In this document: piece after piece, positions 55,165-64,000 of the stretch
Position numbering within the stretch: position 1 is the first letter of the stretch
Layout: every line of letters starts with the position of its first letter
Assembly: GCA_030267565.1 (NCBI GenBank)
Contig: BRXU01000007.1
Span: 2,046,001 to 2,110,000, forward strand
Origin: Pleodorina starrii
Taxonomy: Eukaryota; Chlorophyta; Chlorophyceae; Chlamydomonadales; Volvocaceae
Reading direction: 5' to 3'
DNA length: 64,000 nt
Notes under the pieces: model-generated
Told to the model about the DNA's origin: nothing
Seen by the model: the letters and a program-made list of their open reading frames with translations, nothing else
Database searches by the model: none
Made by a program: the position numbers and the translations under genes

Positions 55165-58100
55165 GTGCGTGTGCGTGTGCGTGTGCGTGTGCGTGTGCGT
55201 GTGCGTGTGCGTGTGCGTGTGCGTGTGCGTGTGCGTGTGCGTGTGCGTGTGCGTGTGCGTGTGCGTGTGCGTGTGCGTGTGCGTGTGCGTGTGCGTGTGC
55301 GTGTGCGTGTGCGTGTGCGTGTGCGTGTGCGTGTGCGTGTGCGTGTGCGTGTGCGTGTGCGTGTGCGTGTGCGTGTGCGTGTGCGTGTGCGTGTGCGTGT
55401 GCGTGTGCGTGTGCGTGTGCGTGTGCGTGTGCGTGTGCGTGTGCGTGTGCGTGTGCGTGTGCGTGTGCGTGTGCGTGTGCGTGTGCGTGTGCGTGTGCGT
55501 GTGCGTGTGCGTGTGCGTGTGCGTGTGCGTGTGCGTGTGCGTGTGCGTGTGCGTGTGCGTGTGCGTGTGCGTGTGCGTGTGCGTGTGCGTGTGCGTGTGC
55601 GTGTGCGTGTGCGTGTGCGTGTGCGTGTGCGTGTGCGTGTGCGTGTGCGTGTGCGTGTGCGTGTGCGTGTGCGTGTGCGTGTGCGTGTGCGTGTGCGTGT
55701 GCGTGTGCGTGTGCGTGTGCGTGTGCGTGTGCGTGTGCGTGTGCGTGTGCGTGTGCGTGTGCGTGTGCGTGTGCGTGTGCGTGTGCGTGTGCGTGTGCGT
55801 GTGCGTGTGCGTGTGCGTGTGCGTGTGCGTGTGCGTGTGCGTGTGCGTGTGCGTGTGCGTGTGCGTGTGCGTGTGCGTGTGCGTGTGCGTGTGCGTGTGC
55901 GTGTGCGTGTGCGTGTGCGTGTGCGTGTGCGTGTGCGTGTGCGTGTGCGTGTGCGTGTGCGTGTGCGTGTGCGTGTGCGTGTGCGTGTGCGTGTGCGTGT
56001 GCGTGTGCGTGTGCGTGTGCGTGTGCGTGTGCGTGTGCGTGTGCGTGTGCGTGTGCGTGTGCGTGTGCGTGTGCGTGTGCGTGTGCGTGTGCGTGTGCGT
56101 GTGCGTGTGCGTGTGCGTGTGCGTGTGCGTGTGCGTGTGCGTGTGCGTGTGCGTGTGCGTGTGCGTGTGCGTGTGCGTGTGCGTGTGCGTGTGCGTGTGC
56201 GTGTGCGTGTGCGTGTGCGTGTGCGTGTGCGTGTGCGTGTGCGTGTGCGTGTGCGTGTGCGTGTGCGTGTGCGTGTGCGTGTGCGTGTGCGTGTGCGTGT
56301 GCGTGTGCGTGTGCGTGTGCGTGTGCGTGTGCGTGTGCGTGTGCGTGTGCGTGTGCGTGTGCGTGTGCGTGTGCGTGTGCGTGTGCGTGTGCGTGTGCGT
56401 GTGCGTGTGCGTGTGCGTGTGCGTGTGCGTGTGCGTGTGCGTGTGCGTGTGCGTGTGCGTGTGCGTGTGCGTGTGCGTGTGCGTGTGCGTGTGCGTGTGC
56501 GTGTGCGTGTGCGTGTGCGTGTGCGTGTGCGTGTGCGTGTGCGTGTGCGTGTGCGTGTGCGTGTGCGTGTGCGTGTGCGTGTGCGTGTGCGTGTGCGTGT
56601 GCGTGTGCGTGTGCGTGTGCGTGTGCGTGTGCGTGTGCGTGTGCGTGTGCGTGTGCGTGTGCGTGTGCGTGTGCGTGTGCGTGTGCGTGTGCGTGTGCGT
56701 GTGCGTGTGCGTGTGCGTGTGCGTGTGCGTGTGCGTGTGCGTGTGCGTGTGCGTGTGCGTGTGCGTGTGCGTGTGCGTGTGCGTGTGCGTGTGCGTGTGC
56801 GTGTGCGTGTGCGTGTGCGTGTGCGTGTGCGTGTGCGTGTGCGTGTGCGTGTGCGTGTGCGTGTGCGTGTGCGTGTGCGTGTGCGTGTGCGTGTGCGTGT
56901 GCGTGTGCGTGTGCGTGTGCGTGTGCGTGTGCGTGTGCGTGTGCGTGTGCGTGTGCGTGTGCGTGTGCGTGTGCGTGTGCGTGTGCGTGTGCGTGTGCGT
57001 GTGCGTGTGCGTGTGCGTGTGCGTGTGCGTGTGCGTGTGCGTGTGCGTGTGCGTGTGCGTGTGCGTGTGCGTGTGCGTGTGCGTGTGCGTGTGCGTGTGC
57101 GTGTGCGTGTGCGTGTGCGTGTGCGTGTGCGTGTGCGTGTGCGTGTGCGTGTGCGTGTGCGTGTGCGTGTGCGTGTGCGTGTGCGTGTGCGTGTGCGTGT
57201 GCGTGTGCGTGTGCGTGTGCGTGTGCGTGTGCGTGTGCGTGTGCGTGTGCGTGTGCGTGTGCGTGTGCGTGTGCGTGTGCGTGTGCGTGTGCGTGTGCGT
57301 GTGCGTGTGCGTGTGCGTGTGCGTGTGCGTGTGCGTGTGCGTGTGCGTGTGCGTGTGCGTGTGCGTGTGCGTGTGCGTGTGCGTGTGCGTGTGCGTGTGC
57401 GTGTGCGTGTGCGTGTGCGTGTGCGTGTGCGTGTGCGTGTGCGTGTGCGTGTGCGTGTGCGTGTGCGTGTGCGTGTGCGTGTGCGTGTGCGTGTGCGTGT
57501 GCGTGTGCGTGTGCGTGTGCGTGTGCTTGTGCGTGTGCGTGTGCGTGTGCGTGTGCGTGTGCGTGTGCGTGTGCGTGTGCGTGTGCGTGTGCGTGTGCGT
57601 GTGCGTGTGCGTGTGCGTGTGCGTGTGCGTGTGCGTGTGCGTGTGCGTGTGCGTGTGCGTGTGCGTGTGCGTGTGCGTGTGCGTGTGCGTGTGCGTGTGC
57701 GTGTGCGTGTGCGTGTGCGTGTGCGTGTGCGTGTGCGTGTGCGTGTGCGTGTGCGTGTGCGTGTGCGTGTGCGTGTGCGTGTGCGTGTGCGTGTGCGTGT
57801 GCGTGTGCGTGTGCGTGTGCGTGTGCGTGTGCGTGTGCGTGTGCGTGTGCGTGTGCGTGTGCGTGTGCGTGTGCGTGTGCGTGTGCGTGTGCGTGTGCGT
57901 GTGCGTGTGCGTGTGCGTGTGCGTGTGCGTGTGCGTGTGCGTGTCGTGTGCGTGTGCGTGTGCGTGTGCGTGTGCGTGTGCGTGTGCGTGTGCGTGTGCG
58001 TGTGCGTGTGCGTGTGCGTGTGCGTGTGCGTGTGCGTGTGCGTGTGCGTGTGCGTGTGCGTGTGCGTGTGCGTGTGCGTGTGCGTGTGCGTGTGCGTGTG

Positions 58101-59436
58101 CGTGTGCGTGTGCGTGTGCGTGTGCGTGTGCGTGTGCGTGTGCGTGTGCGTGTGCGTGTGCGTGTGCGTGTGCGTGTGCGTGTGCGTGTGCGTGTGCGTG
58201 TGCGTGTGCGTGTGCGTGTGCGTGTGCGTGTGCGTGTGCGTGTGCGTGTGCGTGTGCGTGTGCGTGTGCGTGTGCGTGTGCGTGTGCGTGTGCGTGTGCG
58301 TGTGCGTGTGCGTGTGCGTGTGCGTGTGCGTGTGCGTGTGCGTGTGCGTGTGCGTGTGCGTGTGCGTGTGCGTGTGCGTGTGCGTGTGCGTGTGCGTGTG
58401 CGTGTGCGTGTGCGTGTGCGTGTGCGTGTGCGTGTGCGTGTGCGTGTGCGTGTGCGTGTGCGTGTGCGTGTGCGTGTGCGTGTGCGTGTGCGTGTGCGTG
58501 TGCGTGTGCGTGTGCGTGTGCGTGTGCGTGTGCGTGTGCGTGTGCGTGTGCGTGTGCGTGTGCGTGTGCGTGTGCGTGTGCGTGTGCGTGTGCGTGTGCG
58601 TGTGCGTGTGCGTGTGCGTGTGCGTGTGCGTGTGCGTGTGCGTGTGCGTGTGCGTGTGCGTGTGCGTGTGCGTGTGCGTGTGCGTGTGCGTGTGCGTGTG
58701 CGTGTGCGTGTGCGTGTGCGTGTGCGTGTGCGTGTGCGTGTGCGTGTGCGTGTGCGTGTGCGTGTGCGTGTGCGTGTGCGTGTGCGTGTGCGTGTGCGTG
58801 TGCGTGTGCGTGTGCGTGTGCGTGTGCGTGTGCGTGTGCGTGTGCGTGTGCGTGTGCGTGTGCGTGTGCGTGTGCGTGTGCGTGTGCGTGTGCGTGTGCG
58901 TGTGCGTGTGCGTGTGCGTGTGCGTGTGCGTGTGCGTGTGCGTGTGCGTGTGCGTGTGCGTGTGCGTGTGCGTGTGCGTGTGCGTGTGCGTGTGCGTGTG
59001 CGTGTGCGTGTGCGTGTGCGTGTGCGTGTGCGTGTGCGTGTGCGTGTGCGTGTGCGTGTGCGTGTGCGTGTGCGTGTGCGTGTGCGTGTGCGTGTGCGTG
59101 TGCGTGTGCGTGTGCGTGTGCGTGTGCGTGTGCGTGTGCGTGTGCGTGTGCGTGTGCGTGTGCGTGTGCGTGTGCGTGTGCGTGTGCGTGTGCGTGTGCG
59201 TGTGCGTGTGCGTGTGCGTGTGCGTGTGCGTGTGCGTGTGCGTGTGCGTGTGCGTGTGCGTGTGCGTGTGCGTGTGCGTGTGCGTGTGCGTGTGCGTGTG
59301 CGTGTGCGTGTGCGTGTGCGTGTGCGTGTGCGTGTGCGTGTGCGTGTGCGTGTGCGTGTGCGTGTGCGTGTGCGTGTGCGTGTGCGTGTGCGTGTGCGTG
59401 TGCGTGTGCGTGTGCGTGTGCGTGTGCGTGTGCGTG
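55165..59436. repeat. 4.3-kb (GTGCGT)n hexanucleotide array, ~712 copies
   Basis: Uninterrupted GTGCGT for 4272 bases except one G-to-T change at 57527 and one missing base at about 57944. Four to five frames are open throughout, as Arg-Val, Cys-Val, His-Ala or His-Thr dipeptides, and none should be called a gene. The strand alternates purine and pyrimidine perfectly, a Z-DNA-prone pattern. Confidence 0.99.
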
Positions 59437-60278
59437 TACGTCTGAAATCAAGGAATTTAGAAAATTCAGAATTTCAGGGTTTTAGGATTTTTCAGGATAG
59501 TTTATGTATGCTTCGGATTGCACGCATGCACTCCAAAACAATGCACGAACCAAAGGTGAGCCGCCACCAGAGTTCAACGGATATCCAGCTTCGAAGTGTG
59601 TATGCATTGTGGGCGCAATGTCCAGGCAATATGGGATTCCGGGTAACCCCGATACCAGGCCTTCCCTACGCGAAGGTCAGGCTGGCCGGAGAGGTCGTAA
59701 TCCCGTACTCCCGGGGGTGGGTAATGGTCAGCAATCCATTAATCCTGACCGGTCCTTGCAGGGTCTTAATCCTTATCCTGCCCTGTCCTGGTGGGGTACT
59801 AATCCTAATCCTGCCGGCTACACGGATCCTATTCCTAATCCTCGCCGGTCAAGGGCAAGCCTTCGGTAGATTGGCTCGTCTTCGGTGTAATACTTTCTCA
59901 TGGAAAAATATAATATCATCCAATTAACATATCTAAAGCTCTAGGTGCGCGGCTTGCGGTTGGGAATGAACCGGTGAGCCAGCGGCTCGCCAGGGCTCAT
60001 CAGGGTCCTAGTTCTAGGTCGTCGGCCCGGGCAGGTCCGGTGTTCTAATCCAATCATCCTGACTGGTACCTGACCCTTATTTTATCTTTGCAACCCTCCT
60101 GGCCACCAAACCAAATGACCGTCAAGAACCGAAGACTGTGTGCACTGTCCGATCCCCTGAAACGACTGGATATAAACACATGCTAACGTATTAAATCAAA
60201 CAGAATTGTGGTACATAAAAATCCGATACAGATTTAAATTTCATCTACTGGGAATAGTCGTCCTGAGTTTGAAGCTGT
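59437..60278. other. AT-richer spacer
   Basis: No supported gene. 59750-59850 has degenerate AATCCTnATCCTGCC-like repeats. A tandem duplication of a ~38-base block (CATCTACTGGGAATA...) with period 47 lies at 60242-60327, at the left end of the retroelement remnant. Confidence 0.55.
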
Positions 60279-61568
60279 ATGTTAATTCCATCTACTGGGA
60301 ATATTCGTCCTGAGTTTGAAGCTGTAAAATATTATATGAAATCAGGATGGAGCATAGTAAGCTTAGTAAATAACGGAGTTTATTATGTTGGAAAGGTTGG
60401 AAGAGGCTACCACCCCAAGGCGGTGCATCGGTACGCATCCCCCACCGACCCCACCCACCCCGAAACGATAGTCGAGGTAGAATGGGCTCCCACCGAAGAT
60501 GAGAAATCGCGACTGGCCTCGCAAGACAACTGGACAGAGCTGCTGAATGCATTCAGGCATCGGCGCGCCATGGAGGCCGAGCAGGACCCCGGTCGAATGG
60601 AAAAGGCACGCGACCGCCACCTGACGGAATGGCAACAGCAAGGCAGATGGGAGACTGAATGCCTCAACGTGACCCGAGGCCAACGTCTCCTAAGGCAGTT
60701 TGTCGAAATCAACGTGCAACCGGGTAACCCGGACAGGGACATCCACCCGCCGGGGCGGTATACGGTCCAGATTGGCAAACGTAACGGCACACACAGGCAT
60801 GTACCATGGGACGGCAGTGAGAACATACCCGATGGACTGCAAGCCATTGGGCTGGCATTCGTGTACGATCCCCAGGGGCGCTGCGTCGGCCAGGTGTCGG
60901 CAAGCCGCCTCCGCAGCCTGTGACTCCGGTACAGAGACGCCCAGCAGAAACGCCCGGAAGAGCACGCACAGATCGCGGCCGCGGGTGGCTTCGCGGAGGA
61001 TGTCGCATGCCTCCTGCTGCGGTATCGGGGCGGAGGGGGCACCAAAGCACACCCCATTAGAGAAGCACATGAGCGGAGGATATCCGAACGGCTGATGAAA
61101 CGCCTCATGACCGCGCTGGGCGCCGCAACAGAGCGCTTTGCATCCCCCCTCAACGTAGCAGACAGCACCGCCATCTACTACTCGCGGTACCCTGAAGATC
61201 AGCTCTTCGGAGCCAACCACGATGCGTATTCGCAACCGTGCACGGGCGTATCCGTCGCGCACCCTGAACCCAAGCCGGACGAGGGGCACCATGCACTGCG
61301 ATGGGCGCTAGGCTGGGCCGACGCGACACGGAGCACAGATAACCCCACCGCTACCCTACTCCTGCTGCCCACGTCCCAAACGGCGCCCTACACCCGCTAC
61401 CTCACCCACCCGCTGGTCACTGTGATCAGTAGAATAGACGCATCCTCAGGAACAGGGGACCTTTACAGCGAAGTGAGCGTAGACGCTCCAAAACCCTACC
61501 CAAACGGACTCACCCTGCTCTTGGTTAGCAATGAATCCGGCCGCGCTTACGATACCAGCCTCCGCTGA
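60279..61568 (+). pseudogene. Retroelement ORF, part 1 (unrecognised), one in-frame stop
   Basis: Frame 60279-60923 (214 codons) ends in TGA, but the same frame runs on with no further stop through 60924-61568 (SASRLRSL, stop, LRYRDAQQKRPEEH...). The two parts were probably one ORF of ~430 codons. Residues ~15-35 (GWSIVSLVNNGVYYVGKVG) and a later segment (TRYLTHPLVTVISRI) look folded. No reverse-transcriptase motif (F/YxDD) is present. It joins the RNase H part through a C-run, so it is upstream coding sequence of the same element. Confidence 0.6.
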
Positions 61569-61618
61569 GCGCTTGCTATGACGGCAGCCCTCCACGTCGC
61601 CACTGGCCCCGCCCTCTC

Positions 61619-62293
61619 TTGGACACCCCCCCCCCCCAATGGGTGCGCAAGCAGGTGCGCAGTATGACCGAGAAGCCACCCGCCGCGGCGGTTCCCTCCC
61701 GTACGTGCGACAACATCCCCACGGAAGAGGGAAGCGCCACGTTCCTGGCATTTTCTGCCAAATATGCGCTGCGATACAACGCCCAAGACGCCATATACAC
61801 AGACGGTTCAGTGCAAAAGATTAAAGATGGCGAAGAGGAAAGACATCTCCTGGGAGCCGCGGCGGCCGACGCACTTACCGACACAACGCTCCACATAGAT
61901 GTGAATGCAGGCCACCAGGGCTGCCAAACTATCACACAGTGCGAACTGAGTGTCATCCATCAAGGACTCCAGATGCGCAGAGCCACGCTGCACGGCGAAG
62001 CTCACCTAACTATCTGGACGGATTCTGCCGCGTTTCTACATCTCATTAAAAAGATGATAAACAACCCACATAAGCTTCAGCGTAGTAAGCACAAGGCGCT
62101 GCTTGAGAAAATCGTATTAATACTTAAACGACGAGCGGCCTGTAACCTGAAGACGTCTTTGCTTCAAGTGAAAGCCCACACTGGGGTAACGTACAACGAG
62201 AAAGCGGACAAAACAGCCGTACGAGCCGCGCGAGGACTCTCCAAGCTAGACCCCGACGCGCTAGCTAAGCGCAACCGAAACCTCAGACAATAA
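61619..62293 (+). pseudogene. Retroelement RNase H domain
   Basis: 224 codons. The frame is offset from part 1 across a run of eleven C at ~61627-61637, where an indel would reconnect them. The RNase H catalytic set looks complete: IYTDGS (Asp ~61), QCELS (Glu ~109), WTDSA (Asp ~134) and KAHTG...EKADK (His ~187, Asp ~198). It would degrade RNA in the RNA/DNA hybrid. It ends in TAA; the next coding segment resumes in another frame at 62325. Confidence 0.85.
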
Positions 62294-62324
62294 TCCACGA
62301 AGTCAACACTGGTGGCTGCGGAAA

Positions 62325-63312
62325 ATGGCTGGGCCTGAGAAGAACGCTGGGCACTATGCTAACGACCTTAACCGCGGTATCGAGTCCCTGGTCAGCCCGG
62401 AGACGCACTCGGGACACACGAACGAAACAGATTACATTAAATACGTCGCCAATACCCTGCCCGACCTTGACATAAGCACCAGCACTCGAACTTTACAGCG
62501 CAAGGCGCGTCGACACAAGCATGTCTAACGGTGCTGCGACTACCTGTACGGCCAGCTATGGAGCGCCAAGCTGGCGAGCCGATTTAGGAAACCATTGGCG
62601 CCTGGGATGCCCCGCGTCGTTAGGACACTGCCCCCTGTGCAACCATCTCGACTCAGGGGCGCACATCCTCGGAGGCTGCCTTCACCCCCGAAAGCGAGCC
62701 CTGTACATACAGCGGCATTACAAGGCGGTCCAAACAATTACCAGTACGCTAGCCCGGGGGTCCAATGGAGGCTGCTACATTATAATGGACGCCGGCCCCG
62801 CGGACACCCGACCAGACTACGTAGCTGGCACACGCCTGCCCAAATGGCTGCTCCCGGAAATCGCGGATGAGAAACGCCTCAAAATGCGGCCCGATATACT
62901 CCTTATACCCGACATCCCCCTCCACGAAGCGCGAGCGGCAGGGTACATGGGACCCCTGGACCCCAGTCAACACACAGTACACATTATTGAGGTCGGCTAC
63001 ACCGCTGACACAAACCACACACAGAAACAGCACGACAAGGCCGTACAACATGCAGAACTGGCCAAACTCCTCACGGAAGCCGGATGGAAGGTCCGCTACA
63101 CAACACAGGAAGCCATCAGCCTCGGCTTCGCGGGTACCATCAGGAAGGACCTACGCCCTCTACTCCACACCCTAGGCACGGGCAGCAAGGAAGCCCGAAC
63201 CTGCTGCAACGACCTCCACGGCCATGCAGTTAGAACACTCAACACTATCGTCATAACCCGCAGGCAAATGGAACGCAACCCCCACGCGGAACCGCAACCG
63301 GCTGGCACATAA
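62325..63312 (+). pseudogene. Retroelement CCHC finger and PD-(D/E)XK-like nuclease
   Basis: 62325-62528 (67 codons) is one frame and 62521-63312 (263 codons) another, overlapping by eight bases, so a frameshift near 62521 probably splits one ORF. In the second part a finger CPLC...H....C (Cys 37, Cys 40, His 48, Cys 53) is followed by RPDILLIPD and VHIIEVGYTAD with a distal Lys/Gln-rich helix, the pattern of restriction-like endonucleases (REL-ENDO) at the C-terminus of some non-LTR elements. Together with RNase H this resembles the 3' half of Dualen/RandI-type elements of Chlamydomonas, an inference from domain order. Confidence 0.75.
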
Positions 63313-63453
63313 CCAACGACAGACCAGTCTGAAGTTCCTCGCAGTGGTGCGTGGGGGGGGACTGGGACCGGGGAAACCCGTCACCCCACCCCCTCTGCTC
63401 CCATAACCCACGCCTTGGCTACCGGCCGGGCGTATCATTATTATTATTATTCT
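63313..63453 (+). other. Retroelement 3' UTR with (ATT)n tail
   Basis: After the stop come GC-rich sequence with complementary GGGGAAACCCG-like parts and a final CATTATTATTATTATT at 63435-63450, then unrelated sequence. A short trinucleotide tail marks the 3' end expected for a non-LTR insertion. Confidence 0.7.
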
Positions 63454-63679
63454 CCTTCCTGCGCATTACGCATGCGCCACCGTATTTCTTATAGTGGTCC
63501 GTTCGGGCAAACGATGGACGCCTTCAATTCAAAAGCACGTCTCCTTTGACATGCGCTTGTACGGGCCCTCGCAGGCACACAGCGCAGTGCGCCCTGCACT
63601 GGCGCCCTCGTGGCGCTTTGCCTTGTAAGACTCCATTTCGTCTCGCCGATCCTCGCTTCCGACGCACATACTCCCGCAC

Positions 63680-64000
63680 ATATGTCACGAATCGCATATG
63701 TTACGACCTACCTCATGTTACGGTAGGTAGCGTTCTGGCCAGCATGCGAACCAAGCATACGCGAATATGTCACGAATTGCATATGTTACGACCTACCTCA
63801 TGTTACGGCAGCGTTCTGGCCGGCATGCGAACCAAGCACACGCGAATGTCACGAAGCGCATATGTTACGACCTACCTCATCATGTTACGGTAGCGTTCTG
63901 GCCAGCATGCGAACCAAGCATACGCGAATATGTCACGAATCGCTTATGTTACGACCTACCTCATGTTACGGCAGCGTTCTGGCCGGCATGCGAACCAAGC
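63680..64000. repeat. ~79-85-bp tandem repeat running off the window
   Basis: TTACGACCTACCTCATGTTA occurs at 63701, 63786, 63865 (with a CAT insertion) and 63949, giving periods of 85, 79 and 84. Each unit also holds GTTCTGGCC(A/G)GCATGCGAACC and ATATGTCACGAA. The array continues past the window. Confidence 0.95.

Noticed and set aside
55165..59436. Telomeric array
   Set aside because: The unit GTGCGT is not like the TTTTAGGG or TTTAGGG telomere repeats known in green algae, and unique sequence follows on both sides.
55165..59485. Very long frames (over 1400 codons) of Arg-Val, Cys-Val, His-Ala/His-Thr
   Set aside because: They are translations of the (GTGCGT)n array and exist in several frames and both strands at once.
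1..64000. CRISPR array or prokaryotic defence system
   Set aside because: Tandem units here lack unique spacers of even length, no cas-like gene is seen, and introns and LINEs point to a eukaryotic genome.

Overview
The window looks like nuclear DNA from a GC-rich chlamydomonadalean (volvocine-type) green alga. That is an inference. It rests on intron-containing gene fragments with GT..AG borders, long Pro/Ser-rich extracellular-matrix-type proteins, a protein-kinase remnant of the cGMP-dependent (PKG) kind, several non-LTR retrotransposons and very abundant tandem repeats. I saw no bacterial operon structure, rRNA, convincing tRNA, CRISPR array or viral gene set.

Layout. 1-12446 is a nearly perfect 1075-bp satellite array that enters from the left. 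12447-13534 is unassigned GC-rich DNA. 13535-15961 holds two inverted copies of a ~1.1-1.2 kb dispersed repeat (here 'U'). 15963-20939 is an apparently intact LINE on the minus strand (LINE-A). 20940-22937 is repeat-rich spacer. 22938-~30840 is a second, larger intact LINE on the plus strand (LINE-B). 31253-32600 (minus) is a decayed PKG-like gene. 32.7-39.3 kb is gene-poor and contains low-confidence exons, a 16-bp G-rich minisatellite and a kilobase-scale pyrimidine tract. 39.7-46.5 kb and 50.2-54.4 kb are two diverged copies of one segment. Each carries, in the same order, a conserved C-terminal exon, a U element, another exon and a proline-rich secreted-protein gene, all on the minus strand. 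Between them lies a 5'-truncated LINE related to LINE-A (48132-~49260). 55165-59436 is an almost uninterrupted 4.3-kb (GTGCGT)n array. 60279-~63453 is a decayed retroelement with RNase H, a CCHC finger and a PD-(D/E)XK-like nuclease but no visible reverse transcriptase. From about 63680 a ~79-85-bp tandem repeat runs off the right edge.

The clearest genes are the retrotransposon ORFs. In both intact LINEs, ORF1 and ORF2 lie in the same frame and are separated by a single TAG. In LINE-A, ORF2 has no ATG before its endonuclease motifs. This suggests stop-codon readthrough or another non-standard way of making ORF2. The two ends of LINE-A also occur at the two ends of the U repeats, so U may be a non-autonomous partner. 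The repeats and retroelements together suggest a heterochromatic, possibly subtelomeric or pericentromeric, accessory region. The window alone cannot prove a chromosomal position.
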